52,254 nt of DNA from an uncultured Pseudoxanthomonas sp. (lineage in GTDB: Bacteria > Pseudomonadota > Gammaproteobacteria > Xanthomonadales > Xanthomonadaceae): positions 1 to 52,254 of the forward strand of contig CAMPIO010000018.1 of assembly GCA_946886405.1 (NCBI GenBank), in the 5' to 3' direction. Under the pieces are notes generated by a model, which had not been told where the DNA came from, made no database searches, and saw nothing but the letters and a program-made list of their open reading frames with translations. Of this stretch, positions 1 to 9,717 are shown one piece after another (the first letter of the stretch is position 1; the number at the start of each line of letters is the position of its first letter). Made by a program: the position numbers and the translations under genes.

Positions 1-7
1 GGGGTTT

Positions 8-215
8 TGTAGGAGCGGGCCATGCCCGCGATGCTCTTCAGGCGGCTGGCCGAAAAGCATCGCGCCCATGGGGCGCTCCTACGGGGACCGGCGGGTTGTA
101 TGAGCGGGCCATGCCCGCGATGCTCTTCAGGCGTCTGGCCGGAAGGCATCGCGCCCTTGGGGCGCTCCTAGAGGGACCAGAGGGCTTTGCAGGCGCGGGC
201 CATGCCCGCGATGGG
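8..215. repeat. Tandem array of ~89-bp palindromic repeat units
   Basis: Three head-to-tail copies of one unit start near 8, 97 and 188, a period of 89-91 bases. Each unit begins with GTAGGAGCGGGCCATGCCCG or a variant (the second has GTATGAGC, the third GCAGGCGC). The first two continue through GCGATGCTCTTCAGGCG and end in the inverted counterpart GGGGCGCTCCTA, so each full unit can fold on itself. The third copy is truncated after GCCCGCGATG. Short open frames here are repeat-derived and show no coding character. This is the intergenic REP-like repeat style common in Xanthomonadaceae. Confidence 0.8.
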
Positions 216-219
216 GACC

Positions 220-260
220 GGAAGCAGCGGAGCAAGCTCCGCTCTACAGGCGCTGCTTCC
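220..260. repeat. Nested inverted repeat at the 3' end of the methyltransferase gene
   Basis: An inner perfect hairpin AGCGGAGC-AA-GCTCCGCT (226-243) abuts the stop codon of the minus-strand gene at 244. An outer pair GGAAGCAGCG (220-229) and CGCTGCTTCC (251-260) encloses it, the outer right arm lying inside the coding end. No T-tract follows on the minus strand, so this is more likely a REP-type element, possibly protecting the transcript end, than a classical intrinsic terminator. Confidence 0.55.
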
Positions 261-1107
261 ACTGCGCCAGGAACACCGCCGTTGCGGCGGCCACGTTGAG
301 GCTCTCGACGGCACCGCTGCCCGGAATCGAGAGGCGCGCGTCGCAGGCTTCTGCCAGGCGCGCATCCATGCCCTCGCCTTCGGCGCCCATCACGTAGACA
401 AGCCGCTGCGGAAGCTTCGCCGCGAACAGGTCGTCGCCGCCACGCACGACGGTGGCGGCCAGCGAGAATCCCGCATTCCGCAACTGGGCGGCCGCGTTCT
501 CGGCCTGGCCCATGCGCACCAGCGGTACCTGCTCGGCGCCACCTTCCGCCACTCGGGCGGCCGCGCCGGATACCGCCAGCGTCGAGTCGCGCGGCAACAG
601 GATGCCGGCCACGCCGAAATGTGCGGCCGACCGCAGGATCGCGCCGAAGTTGTGCGGATTGCCCACGCCGTCCAGCCACAACGCAGCTACCGGCCGACCC
701 TCCGGCAATGTGCGCAGCCAATCGCCCATCGGCACCGGCTCGACCTTCAGCACGTCGGCCACCACGCCTTCGTGGTGCGTGCTCGCGGCGAGGCGGTCGA
801 GATCGCCCTCCTCCACCACGCGATAGCCGACGCGCTGCTTTACGCACCACGCCAGCAATGGCTTGAGCGCGGGAATGCGCGACTCGAGCAGATAGACCTT
901 GCGGATGGCCTCGGGCCGGCGCGCGAACACGGCGTGCACGGCATTGAGTCCGTACAGGCGCAGCTCGCTGCGCGATGTTCCCGTCGATCGCTCTTCATGC
1001 AGCGTCTCGCTGCGCGGCGCGCGCTCGTCCGGCGCGCGTGGCGGGCGACGACGGTCCGGCGGATGGCCGGGGCCCCGCGGCGGACGGCTGTTCCAGGGAT
1101 TGCTCAC
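244..1107 (-). CDS. TrmH/SpoU-family RNA 2'-O-ribose methyltransferase, RlmB-like
   Basis: A 287-residue SPOUT methyltransferase. The N-terminal ~45 residues are Pro/Arg-rich and probably disordered. A substrate-binding domain begins at LYGLNAVHAVF. The three SpoU motifs are all visible: NPHNFGAILRSA (motif 1), VYVMGAEGEGM (motif 2) and SLNVAAATAVF (motif 3, AdoMet-binding knot). The family methylates ribose 2'-OH in rRNA or tRNA; the architecture and length suggest the 23S rRNA G2251 enzyme RlmB, but a related TrmH paralogue cannot be excluded. The start is GTG, one base after the stop of the upstream symporter gene (TGACGTG), implying translational coupling. Confidence 0.85.
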   Translation of the reverse strand: MSNPWNSRPPRGPGHPPDRRRPPRAPDERAPRSETLHEERSTGTSRSELRLYGLNAVHAVFARRPEAIRKVYLLESRIPALKPLLAWCVKQRVGYRVVEEGDLDRLAASTHHEGVVADVLKVEPVPMGDWLRTLPEGRPVAALWLDGVGNPHNFGAILRSAAHFGVAGILLPRDSTLAVSGAAARVAEGGAEQVPLVRMGQAENAAAQLRNAGFSLAATVVRGGDDLFAAKLPQRLVYVMGAEGEGMDARLAEACDARLSIPGSGAVESLNVAAATAVFLAQWKQRL

Positions 1108-1108
1108 G

Positions 1109-2608
1109 TCAGGCCTTCGTCTTCCAGAAATCGGCGTTGCGGATGCCCAGGGCCTCCGGATCGAACGTCGGGTCGAGACCCAGCTTCTTCTGCCGTTCGT
1201 AATCGCGCAGTGCGATCAATGCCGGCTTCTGCAGGATCAGGATCGCGACGACGTTCAACCACGCCATCACACCCACGCCGATGTCGCCCAGCGTCCAGGC
1301 CATCGCCGCGTTGTGGTACGCGCCGAACACCACCATGCCCACGATGCCCAGGCGCAGCAGTAGCGTCGCCAGCGGATGCGTCTTCTTCACGCCTGCCAGA
1401 TAGGTCAGGTTGGTTTCGGCCATGTAGTAGTAGGCCATGATGGTGGTGAAGGCGAAGAAGAACAGCGCCAGCGCCACGAACCCCGCACCCCAGCCGGGCA
1501 GCACCGACTCCACCGCCGCCTGGGTGAACTGCGCGCCTTCCGACGGCTGCAGGCCCGGCACGCCGGAGAAGATCGCCACCAGCGTGTCCTTGCCGTTCTC
1601 GGTGACGGTCCTGAAGGTGTTGTACATGCCGGTGGACAGCAGCAGGAACGCGGTCGAGGTACACACCAGCATGGTGTCGAAGTAGATGGCGAACGCCTGC
1701 ACGTAGCCCTGCTTGGCCGGGTGCGAGACCTCGGCGGCGGCGGCCGCGTGCGGTCCGGTGCCCTGACCGGCCTCGTTGGCGTAGATGCCGCGCTTCACGC
1801 CCCAGGCGATGGCCTGGCCGATGATCGCACCGAAGGCCGCGTGCGCACCGAATGCGCTCGAGAAGATGTCCGCGAACATCGCCGGGACCTTGCCGGCGTT
1901 GGCGATCATCACGATCACCGCCATCAGGATGAACGCCAGCGCCATGAACGGCACCACGACTTCGGCGAAGGTGGCGATGCGCTTGATCCCGCCGAAGATG
2001 ATGATCGCCAGCAGCGCCGCCACGCCCAGCCCGATCCACAGCTTCAGCGCAGCCGTGCCGCCCACCGCCGCACAGTCGCCCACGCCGCACAGCACGTTGG
2101 TGGCGCTGTCGGCGATGGCGTTGGCCTGCACACCCGGCAGCAGCAGGCCGGTGGCGATGACCGTCGCGACGGCGAACGCCACCGCATACCACTTCAACCC
2201 CATCGCCTTTTCGATGTAGTACGCCGGGCCGCCGCGATAGCGTCCTTCGCCGTCTTTTTCCTTGTAGATCTGCGCCAGCGTGCACTCGATGTACGACGTC
2301 GATGCGCCCAGGAACCCCATTACCCACATCCAGAACACCGCACCGGGACCGCCGTAGGCAATCGCGGTGGCGACGCCGGCGATATTGCCGATGCCCATGC
2401 GGCCGGCCATCGAGATGGCGAGCGCCTGGAACGAGGACACGCCCGCTTCGGACTTCTGGCCGGTCACCGTCAGGCGGCACATCTCGGCGAAACCGCGGAC
2501 CTGCATCACGCGGGTACGCAGGGTGAACCACAGGCCGGCACCCAGGCACAGCGCGATCAGCGCATTGCTCCAGATGATGCTGTTCAACCAGTTGAAAAAG
2601 GCTTCCAC
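1109..2608 (-). CDS. Alanine/glycine:cation symporter family transporter (AGCS)
   Basis: Inner-membrane sodium- or proton-coupled symporter for small neutral amino acids (AgcS/AlsT/DagA family), 499 residues. The family signature is visible near the N-terminus as GRMGIGNIAGVATAIAYGG followed by PGAVFWMW, and roughly ten hydrophobic segments follow. I chose GTG at 2608 because GGAGA lies about nine bases upstream and the family N-terminus (VEAFFNWLNSIIW) begins there; the frame stays open upstream but encodes a non-homologous Arg-rich leader. The rRNA methyltransferase follows one base downstream. Substrate is inferred only from the family. Confidence 0.9.
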   Translation of the reverse strand: MEAFFNWLNSIIWSNALIALCLGAGLWFTLRTRVMQVRGFAEMCRLTVTGQKSEAGVSSFQALAISMAGRMGIGNIAGVATAIAYGGPGAVFWMWVMGFLGASTSYIECTLAQIYKEKDGEGRYRGGPAYYIEKAMGLKWYAVAFAVATVIATGLLLPGVQANAIADSATNVLCGVGDCAAVGGTAALKLWIGLGVAALLAIIIFGGIKRIATFAEVVVPFMALAFILMAVIVMIANAGKVPAMFADIFSSAFGAHAAFGAIIGQAIAWGVKRGIYANEAGQGTGPHAAAAAEVSHPAKQGYVQAFAIYFDTMLVCTSTAFLLLSTGMYNTFRTVTENGKDTLVAIFSGVPGLQPSEGAQFTQAAVESVLPGWGAGFVALALFFFAFTTIMAYYYMAETNLTYLAGVKKTHPLATLLLRLGIVGMVVFGAYHNAAMAWTLGDIGVGVMAWLNVVAILILQKPALIALRDYERQKKLGLDPTFDPEALGIRNADFWKTKA

Positions 2609-2722
2609 AGGGTCGGATCTCCGGTCGGTGTTGCGCAGGATGCGGGAAGACAGCGCACGAACGCCGCCAAGCCCTCGCAAGATAACCGCAACACGCCCCC
2701 CTGCGCAGTCCCCGCAGGGCGA

Positions 2723-3280
2723 TCAGCGATGCCAGAGTCGACCGAACAGTCGCAGGTCGTGCAGTCGGTCGTGCTTGCGGATTGCCGCACGCCGCCTGCC
2801 TTCCTCGATGAAACCGTTCTTCTCGAGTACCCGCGCGGAGGCGGGGTTGGTGTCCAGCACGTTCGCTTCGACCCGCTGCAGGCCCAGTGACGGCACGACC
2901 CAGTCCAGGTAGGCGGTCACGATGCGGCTCATGTGGCCACGCCGCCAGTGATGCCGCCCCAGCCAGTATCCCAGTTCGGCACTGTGTGCCTTCTCGCCCG
3001 TGTGCGGACGCGCGGCGATGCCACCGCAGGCCTCACCGTCGATCTCGATGGCGAACACCGGATGCGCGAAGTCGACCACCTGGCCGGCCAGGAAGGCTTC
3101 GCCATCGGCGCGCGTGTAAGGATGCGGAAAACGGTCGCTCAGGCCCAGCGGCACCTGCGGATCGTCCGCATGGCGCAGCAGGGACCCGAGGTCGTCCTGC
3201 CGCCAGGCGCGCAGCACGAAGCCCTCGCCCTCGATGCGCACGCCCCCATCAGGACGCGCGCCCGGCTCAGCCATGGCCAC
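2723..3280 (-). CDS. GNAT family N-acetyltransferase (RimJ/RimL type)
   Basis: A 185-residue acetyltransferase of the RimJ/RimL-like GNAT group, which transfers acetyl from acetyl-CoA to an amine of a protein or small molecule. Visible features are the beta-strand FVLRAWRQDD near residue 25, the GYWLGRHHWRRGHMS stretch matching the acetyl-CoA pyrophosphate loop, and the C-terminal NPASARVLEKNGFIEEGRRR typical of this subfamily. The start (GTG 3280, or ATG 3274) overlaps the end of the upstream RND pump gene, so the two are probably co-transcribed. The substrate cannot be deduced. Confidence 0.85.
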   Translation of the reverse strand: MAMAEPGARPDGGVRIEGEGFVLRAWRQDDLGSLLRHADDPQVPLGLSDRFPHPYTRADGEAFLAGQVVDFAHPVFAIEIDGEACGGIAARPHTGEKAHSAELGYWLGRHHWRRGHMSRIVTAYLDWVVPSLGLQRVEANVLDTNPASARVLEKNGFIEEGRRRAAIRKHDRLHDLRLFGRLWHR

Positions 3281-6200
3281 CGACGGACGGTGTGTCGGCC
3301 TCGAGCTTGCTCAGTTCGTGCGCCACCGCTTCCGGCGAGCGCGTGAACGGCGCCAGCAGCGCGTAGAACGCCGGCACCACGTACAGCGAGAGCAGCGTGG
3401 AGAACGTCACGCCGAAGATCACCACGACGCCGATGGTGGCACGGCTGGCCGAACCCGGCCCGCCCGCCAGCACCAGCGGTACCGCACCCATCACCGTGGC
3501 GACGGAGGTCATCAGGATCGGGCGCAGGCGCACACGCGCGGACTCCGCGATGGCCTGGCCGACGCTGGCCCCGTCGTCGCGCAACTGGTTGGCGAACTCG
3601 ACGATCAGGATGCCGTTCTTCGCCGCCAGGCCGATCAGCATGACGATGCCGATCTGGCTGAAGAGGTTCAGCGTGCCGCCGGTCACCCATAGCCCGATCA
3701 GCGCGCCGAGCACCGCCAACGGCACGGTCAGCATGATGATCAGCGGATGGATGAAGCTCTCGAACTGCGCGGCCAGCACCAGGTAGACGATCAGCAGCGC
3801 CAGCGTGAACGTCAGCAGGATCGCGCCGCCGGCTTCCTGGTACTCGCGCGATTCGCCTTTCCAGTCGATCTGCGCGTAGTCCGGCAATTCGTCGGCCACC
3901 GTCTGTCGCGTCCATTCCAGCGCCTCGCCCATCGTGTAGCCGGGCGAGAGGCCGGCACTGATGGTGATCGCGCGCAGGCGGTTGAAGCGGTTGAACGTAC
4001 CCGGCTCGGCGATCTCGCTCAGCGTCACCAGGTTGGACAGCGGTACCAGCGCACCGTCGCTGCCGCGCACGTAGGTATTGGCCAGGTCTTCGGTGTTGGC
4101 GCGGTTCTCGCGGCCGGCCTGCAGCATGACGTCGTATTCCTCGCCGTTGTCCACATAGGTGGTCACCTGGCGCGAACCCATCATCGTTTCCAGCGTGCGG
4201 CCGATCTCCTGCACCGACACGCCCAGGTCGGCGGCGCGGTCGCGGTCGATGTTCACGCGCATCTGCGGGCGCGTTTCCTTGTAGTCGGAATCCGGATCCT
4301 GGATGCCGGGATTGCCTTCCATCCGCTGCAGGATGCGGTCGCGCCATTGCGCCAGCTCGGCGTAGTCGGGGCCGCCCAGCACCAGCTGGTAGCGCTGGCC
4401 GCGGCTGCCGACCAGGCCACCGGCCACGTTCGCACGCGCCTGCACGCCCGGCAGTTTCGACAGTTCCGCGCGCAGGCCGTTGACCACGTCGTCGGTGGTG
4501 GCCTCGCGCTCGTGCCAGTCCTGCAGGAACACGATCACCTGGCCGGTATGCATGTCGTCGCTGCCACCGAACCCGCGTGGCACGCGCGAGTTGGCGCGCT
4601 CGATCGGCTTGTCGCCACCGACCTGCCCCATCACGATCTGTTCGACCTGCTGCATCTGGTTGACCATGTAGTCGAAGCCGGCACCTTCCGGACCATCGAC
4701 CATCACGAAGAAGCGGCCACGGTCTTCCGCCGGCGCCAGTTCGCTGGGCACGCGCAGGCCGAGCACGACGATCGCGATGCCGCACAGCGCCATCGCCGTC
4801 AGCACCAGCAGGAGGATGCGCTTGCCGGTCAGCGCGACCAGCCGCTCCACGTGCCGGCCGTAGCCGTGGCTGACACGGGTCAGCGTCCGGTTGGTCCAGG
4901 CATTCAGCCCACGCGGCTCGGTGTGCGGCCGCACCAGCTTGGACGACATCATCGGCGTGAGCGTCAGCGCGACGAAGGCGGAGATCGCCACGGCCGCCGC
5001 CAGCGCGACCGACAACTCGCGGAACAGCCGCCCCGTGTTGCCTTCCATGAAACCGACGGGCAGGAACACGGCCACCAGCACCGCGGTGGTCGCGATCACC
5101 GCGAAGGCCACCTGCGCGGTACCCCGGCGCGCGGCCACCAACGCCGGTTCGCCGAGGTCGGCGCGGCGTTGCACGTTCTCCAGCACCACGATGGCGTCGT
5201 CCACCACCAGACCGATGCAGAGCACCAGCGCCAACAGCGTCAGCAGGTTGATCGAGAAGCCGAATGCATAGAGTGCGATGAACGCGGAGATAAGGCATAC
5301 CGGCACCGTCACGGCGGGAATCAGCGCCGCGCGCAGGCTGCCGAGGAACAGCCAGATCACCAGGAACACCAGCACCATCGCCTCGGCCAGCGTCCAGTAC
5401 ACGCGCTCGATGGAGGCTTCGATGAAGGTGGTGCTGTCGAAGGCGACGAAGATGTCGGTGCCTTCAGGCAGCGTCTGCTGGATCGTTTCGGCTTCCGCAC
5501 GTGCCGCGCGCGCCACGTCCAGCGCATTCGCGGTCGACGTGCGGACGATGCCGAGGCCGACGTTGGGCACCGCATTGCTGCGCAGGTAGGAGCGGCGCTC
5601 TTCGGCGCCCAGTTCCACCTTGGCCACATCACCCAGGCGCACGACGTAACCATCGACTCCCTTGCGGAGCGGCAACTGTGCGAACTGCTCCGGTCGCTGA
5701 TAGCCACGTTCGACACGCAGGGTGAAATCGCGCGTCTGCGACTCGATGCGGCCGGCCGGCAGCTCCACGTTCTGTGCCCGCAGCGCGCTCTCGACGTCGC
5801 TGGTGGTGACGCCGCGCGCCGCCATCGCTTCGCGATCGAGCCAGATGCGCATCGCGTAGCGTTGGCCACCGCCCAGCTGCACGCGCGCCACGCCGTCCAG
5901 CGCGGAGAGGCGGTCCAGCACGTAGCGGTCGGCATAGTCGGTGAGCTCCATCGTGTCCATCACGGTGGAGCGCATGTTCAACCAGATGATGACGTCGGCG
6001 TCGGCCTCGACCTTGGAAATCTGCGGCGGATCGGCTTCTTCCGGCAGGCGGTTCATCACCCGGCTGACGCGGTCGCGCACGTCGTTCGCGGCCGCTTCGA
6101 TGTCCCGGCTGAGGTTGAACTCGATGGTAACGTCGGCGCGGCCGTTGCGGCTGCTCGACTGGATGGTCTTGATGCCCTCGATGCCGGACAGGCCGTCCTC

Positions 6201-6401
6201 GAGGATCTGGGTGATCCGTGTCTCGACCACCGCCGCCGACGCGCCCGGATAGTTCACTTCCACCGACACGATGGGCGGATCGATGTTGGGCAGTTCGCGC
6301 AGGGTCAGGCGCAGGAACGACATCACGCCCAGCACGACCAGCAACAGGCTGACCACCACCGCGAAGACGGGGCGCTTGATCGACAGATCGGAGAGCTTCA
6401 T
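3267..6401 (-). CDS. RND-family efflux pump permease (AcrB/MexF-like)
   Basis: A full-length 1044-residue inner-membrane RND transporter of the hydrophobic/amphiphilic efflux group. The start MKLSDLSIKRPVFA is canonical for the subgroup that includes MdtB/MexF-like pumps. Two large periplasmic loops alternate with two six-helix membrane blocks, and TM4 carries GLVVDDAIVVLENV with the acidic residues of the proton relay. It would export drugs or other amphiphiles with the lipoprotein adaptor encoded four bases upstream. No outer-membrane TolC-like channel gene is adjacent, so an unlinked one is presumably used. The last 14 bases overlap the acetyltransferase gene. Substrate range is unknown. 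Confidence 0.95.
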   Translation of the reverse strand: MKLSDLSIKRPVFAVVVSLLLVVLGVMSFLRLTLRELPNIDPPIVSVEVNYPGASAAVVETRITQILEDGLSGIEGIKTIQSSSRNGRADVTIEFNLSRDIEAAANDVRDRVSRVMNRLPEEADPPQISKVEADADVIIWLNMRSTVMDTMELTDYADRYVLDRLSALDGVARVQLGGGQRYAMRIWLDREAMAARGVTTSDVESALRAQNVELPAGRIESQTRDFTLRVERGYQRPEQFAQLPLRKGVDGYVVRLGDVAKVELGAEERRSYLRSNAVPNVGLGIVRTSTANALDVARAARAEAETIQQTLPEGTDIFVAFDSTTFIEASIERVYWTLAEAMVLVFLVIWLFLGSLRAALIPAVTVPVCLISAFIALYAFGFSINLLTLLALVLCIGLVVDDAIVVLENVQRRADLGEPALVAARRGTAQVAFAVIATTAVLVAVFLPVGFMEGNTGRLFRELSVALAAAVAISAFVALTLTPMMSSKLVRPHTEPRGLNAWTNRTLTRVSHGYGRHVERLVALTGKRILLLVLTAMALCGIAIVVLGLRVPSELAPAEDRGRFFVMVDGPEGAGFDYMVNQMQQVEQIVMGQVGGDKPIERANSRVPRGFGGSDDMHTGQVIVFLQDWHEREATTDDVVNGLRAELSKLPGVQARANVAGGLVGSRGQRYQLVLGGPDYAELAQWRDRILQRMEGNPGIQDPDSDYKETRPQMRVNIDRDRAADLGVSVQEIGRTLETMMGSRQVTTYVDNGEEYDVMLQAGRENRANTEDLANTYVRGSDGALVPLSNLVTLSEIAEPGTFNRFNRLRAITISAGLSPGYTMGEALEWTRQTVADELPDYAQIDWKGESREYQEAGGAILLTFTLALLIVYLVLAAQFESFIHPLIIMLTVPLAVLGALIGLWVTGGTLNLFSQIGIVMLIGLAAKNGILIVEFANQLRDDGASVGQAIAESARVRLRPILMTSVATVMGAVPLVLAGGPGSASRATIGVVVIFGVTFSTLLSLYVVPAFYALLAPFTRSPEAVAHELSKLEADTPSVGGHG

Positions 6402-6405
6402 CGGA

Positions 6406-7506
6406 TCAGCCCTGGCCGTCGGCGGCCGGCGCGTCCTGCCTGGCCGGCGCCGCAGGCGCGGTGTCGGCGACCTTGACGCCGGGACGCAGCTTGCCGGTAC
6501 CGTCGATCACGAGGCGATCACCCGCCGCCACGCCCTTGAGGATCTCGACCCGTCCATCGCGGCGCACGCCGGCGGTGATGGCCGCCTGTTCGACGCTGCC
6601 ATCCGCCTTGACGCGGTAGACGAACGAGTCGCGACCCACCTGCACCACCGCGATCTCGGGGATCACCAGCGCCTGCCGCTCGGGACGGAACAGGCGCACA
6701 TCGAGCAGCATGCCGGGACGCAGCTTGCGATCGTCGTTGGCGAACACCGCGCGCACGGTCACGGCGCGGGTGGCGGGATCGATGCGCGCGTCGACCGTCT
6801 CGACCTGGCCTTCGAACGACACGCCGGGATAGGCCGTGGCCGTCGCCGTCACCGCATGGCCCGGTTCGACGGAGGCGAGCGCGGCTTCCGGCAGCTGGAA
6901 ATCGACGTACATCCGCGAGATGTCGTCGAGCGTGGCGATGGTGCTGTTGGCGGTGATCAGCGAACCCGGGCTCACCTGACGGATGCCCAGCACGCCCGCG
7001 AACGGCGCGCGCACACTGCGGTCGCCGATGTCGGCGCGCGCCTGGCGCACGCGGGCGGCGGCGGCATCACGCAAGGCCAGCTGGGTATCCAGCTGCGAGC
7101 GCGCGATCAGTTGCTGGTCGGCCAGTTCCTTCTGGCGGCGATACAGCCGGTCGGCTTCGGAAAAGGTCGCCTCGGACTGCACCAGCGCGGCCTGCGCCGC
7201 GTCACCCTTCAGCGTGACCAGGGTCTGGCCGGCCTTGACCTGCTGGCCGCTTTCGAAATGCACGTCCTGCACGATCTCGCTGACCTTCGCGGTCAGGGTG
7301 ACGGATTCGCGTGCCTTCGCCGTGCCCAGCGCCTGCAGGGTATCGCTCCATGCGCTCGACTGGACGACCTGGGTGGTGACCGGGATCGGACGCTCGCCCG
7401 CGTTGCCGTTGGCTTTCGCCTGCCCGCCCTCGCCGTCGCTGCACGCGGCGAGCAGAAGCAGGGGCAGCGCGACGAGCATGGCGCGGTGAGCGGATCGGTT
7501 GAACAT
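6406..7506 (-). CDS. RND efflux periplasmic adaptor subunit, lipoprotein (AcrA/MexE-like)
   Basis: Membrane-fusion protein that links the RND permease to an outer-membrane channel. From ATG 7506 it is 366 residues: a signal segment MLVALPLLLLAAC containing a good lipobox (LAAC), a biotinyl-lipoyl half-motif FESGQQVKAGQTLVTL, a helical hairpin EADRLYRRQKELADQQLIAR, the second lipoyl half VRAPFAGVLGIRQVSPGSLI, then beta-barrel and membrane-proximal domains. An in-frame ATG at 7524 adds six residues but has no ribosome site, whereas GGGA precedes the chosen start. It forms an operon with the downstream permease. Confidence 0.92.
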   Translation of the reverse strand: MFNRSAHRAMLVALPLLLLAACSDGEGGQAKANGNAGERPIPVTTQVVQSSAWSDTLQALGTAKARESVTLTAKVSEIVQDVHFESGQQVKAGQTLVTLKGDAAQAALVQSEATFSEADRLYRRQKELADQQLIARSQLDTQLALRDAAAARVRQARADIGDRSVRAPFAGVLGIRQVSPGSLITANSTIATLDDISRMYVDFQLPEAALASVEPGHAVTATATAYPGVSFEGQVETVDARIDPATRAVTVRAVFANDDRKLRPGMLLDVRLFRPERQALVIPEIAVVQVGRDSFVYRVKADGSVEQAAITAGVRRDGRVEILKGVAAGDRLVIDGTGKLRPGVKVADTAPAAPARQDAPAADGQG

Positions 7507-7670
7507 GGAGCATCCCGTAATCATCGTTATCTACGCAGTCTACCGGCCCTACGTGACGCAAGGCGCGACGGATGCGGTGGTCGGTGCGGGAAACGCGCCA
7601 AAGGGCAGGCGGTGCACAGGACCGACCATGACCAATGACCCTTGCTGGCCACGACGGGCCGGCCGCGAGG

Positions 7671-9545
7671 TTACTCCAGTCCCAGCTTGGCCAGCACCTG
7701 CAGCGCCAGCACTTCGGGATCATGCTCGCCCGCGTGCAGGTGCACGTCGGGGTGGTCGGGTGCCTCGTAGGGAGAATCGATGCCGGTGAAATTCGGGATC
7801 AGACCGGCGCGGGCCTTCCTGTACAGGCCCTTCACATCGCGGGCTTCCGCCACCGCCAGCGGCACGTCGACGAAGACCTCGACGAACTCGCCGTCGTCGA
7901 ACCGCTCGCGCGCCATCCGCCGTTCCGCGCGGAACGGCGAAATGAAGCTGACCAGCACGATCAGCCCGGCGTCGGTCATCAGCTTCGCCACTTCCGATAC
8001 GCGGCGGATGTTCTCCACGCGGTCCTCGTCGGTGAATCCGAGATCCCGGTTCAGGCCGTGGCGCACGTTGTCGCCGTCCAGCAGGAAGCTGTGGTAACCC
8101 AGCGCATGCAGCCGCTTGTCGACCAGATTGGCGATCGTCGATTTGCCCGCGCCGGAAAGACCGGTGAACCAGAGCACCTTCGGCACCTGACCCTTCTGGC
8201 GCGCGCGTGCGGCCTTGTCCACGTCGACATGCTGCCAGTGCACGTTGCCCGCGCGGCGCAGGGCGAAGTCCAGCGTGCCGGCACCGGCGGTCGCGTTGTC
8301 ATAGCGATCGATCAGGATGAAGCCGCCCAGCGCGCGGTTGCGCGCATAGGCCTCGAACGCGATCGGCTCGTCCAGGCTGAGGTTGCAGTAGCCCACTTCG
8401 TTGAGCTCAAGCCGCTTGGCGGCCAGGTGTTCCTGGGTGTTCACGTCGATGCGGTGCTTGATCTCGGTGACCGTGGCCGACACGGTGCGCGCGCCGATCT
8501 TCAGCAGATAGGGCCGACCCGGCAGCAGCGGCGCATCCGACATCCACAGCAGGTGGGCGGCGAACTGGTCCGCCACCTCGGGCGGATCGCCGGCAGCGGC
8601 GATCACGTCGCCGCGGCTGATGTCGATCTCGTCGGCCAGGGTCAGCGTGACCGCCTGGCCAGTGAAAGCGGACGCCACCTCGCCATCGGCATCGAGCACC
8701 TGCGCCACGCGCGTGCGACGCGACGACGGCAGCACGACCACCTCGTCGCCCGGCTTCACGACGCCGGCCGCGATCGTGCCGGCGTAACCCCGGAAATTCT
8801 GGTGCGGGCGGTTCACCCACTGCACGGGCAGGCGCAGGCTGTCGCCACCTTCCTGCGCGTCCACCTGCACCTGCTCCAGGTGCTCCAGCAGCGCGGGGCC
8901 TTCGTACCACGGCGTGCGCGTCGAACGTGACGACAGGTTGTCGCCTTCCAGCGCCGACAGGGGAATGCAGGTGACCTCGGCAATGCCGAGACGCTGCACC
9001 AACGCACGGTAATCGGCGGCGATGCGGTCGAAGACGGCCTGGTCGAAGTCGACCAGGTCCATCTTGTTCACCGCCAGCACCACGTGGCGGATGCCGAGCA
9101 GCGACACGATGTAGCTGTGCCGATGGGTCTGCGTCAGCAGGCCCTTGCGCGCGTCGACCAGCACGACGGCCAGGTCGGCGGTGGACGCACCGGTGGCCAT
9201 GTTGCGCGTGTACTGCTCATGCCCGGGGCAGTCGGCAACGATGAACTTGCGCTGGTCGGTGTCGAAGTAGCGATAGGCCACATCGATGGTGATGCCCTGC
9301 TCGCGTTCGGCGGCCAGGCCGTCCAGCAACAGCGCATAGTCGACGCGCTCGCCTTGCGTGCCGTGCTTGCGACTGTCCTTTTCCAGCGCGGCCAGCTGGT
9401 CGTCGAACAGGCGCTTGCTGTCGTACAGCAGGCGGCCGATCAGCGTGCTCTTGCCATCGTCCACGCTGCCGCAGGTGATGAAGCGAAGCAGGGGTTTTTC
9501 TTCGTGCTGCTTGAGGTAGGTCGAGATGTCGCTCGCGGTATTCAT
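7671..9545 (-). CDS. cysNC: Bifunctional sulfate adenylyltransferase large subunit / adenylylsulfate kinase (CysN-CysC fusion)
   Basis: A 624-residue fusion performing two steps of sulfate activation. Residues ~1-440 are the CysN GTPase that powers ATP sulfurylase: P-loop GSVDDGKST (26-34), DCPGH (105-109) and NKMD (160-163), followed by two translation-factor-like beta barrels. Residues ~455-624 are APS kinase with P-loop GLSGAGKST (462-470) and the [15 protein letters not shown] signature, making PAPS. It partners the CysD subunit encoded immediately upstream; the two are separated by 172 bases holding a palindromic repeat. Fused CysNC (NodQ type) is common in this family. There is no clear Shine-Dalgarno before ATG 9545. 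Confidence 0.96.
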   Translation of the reverse strand: MNTASDISTYLKQHEEKPLLRFITCGSVDDGKSTLIGRLLYDSKRLFDDQLAALEKDSRKHGTQGERVDYALLLDGLAAEREQGITIDVAYRYFDTDQRKFIVADCPGHEQYTRNMATGASTADLAVVLVDARKGLLTQTHRHSYIVSLLGIRHVVLAVNKMDLVDFDQAVFDRIAADYRALVQRLGIAEVTCIPLSALEGDNLSSRSTRTPWYEGPALLEHLEQVQVDAQEGGDSLRLPVQWVNRPHQNFRGYAGTIAAGVVKPGDEVVVLPSSRRTRVAQVLDADGEVASAFTGQAVTLTLADEIDISRGDVIAAAGDPPEVADQFAAHLLWMSDAPLLPGRPYLLKIGARTVSATVTEIKHRIDVNTQEHLAAKRLELNEVGYCNLSLDEPIAFEAYARNRALGGFILIDRYDNATAGAGTLDFALRRAGNVHWQHVDVDKAARARQKGQVPKVLWFTGLSGAGKSTIANLVDKRLHALGYHSFLLDGDNVRHGLNRDLGFTDEDRVENIRRVSEVAKLMTDAGLIVLVSFISPFRAERRMARERFDDGEFVEVFVDVPLAVAEARDVKGLYRKARAGLIPNFTGIDSPYEAPDHPDVHLHAGEHDPEVLALQVLAKLGLE

Positions 9546-9594
9546 GCAGCCGCCACCGGCATCGTCTTCATGCGCGTCAATTCCACACTCGTAT

Positions 9595-9702
9595 CGTCAT
9601 CCCAGCGAAGGCTGGGATCCATCTTGATCTTGCTTTGCTCTTCAGCGCGGAACATGGATCGCGCGAACATCACCATGGGTCCCAGCGTTCGCTGGGACGA
9701 CG
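9595..9702. repeat. Paired inverted repeat between cysD and cysNC
   Basis: Two ~28-base arms, 9595-9622 and 9675-9702, are inverted complements with three mismatches. Each arm itself contains a hairpin: CCCAGCGAAGGCTGGG (9601-9616) and CCCAGCGTTCGCTGGG (9681-9696). The core TCATCCCAGCGAAGGC resembles the repeat at 46681. Together they can form a long stem across a 52-base loop in the cysD-cysNC transcript, which may influence mRNA stability or relative expression of the two subunits. Confidence 0.8.
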
Positions 9703-9717
9703 GCAGAGGGATGTCCA

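Noticed and set aside
8..215. A CRISPR array in the repeat patch at the left edge
   Set aside because: Units are ~89 bases, contiguous, palindromic and only three; there are no unique spacers of constant length.
3747..6476. A 909-codon plus-strand open frame opposite the RND pump
   Set aside because: His/Arg/Gln-rich translation with no domains; it is the antisense shadow of a strongly supported 1044-residue permease in GC-rich DNA.
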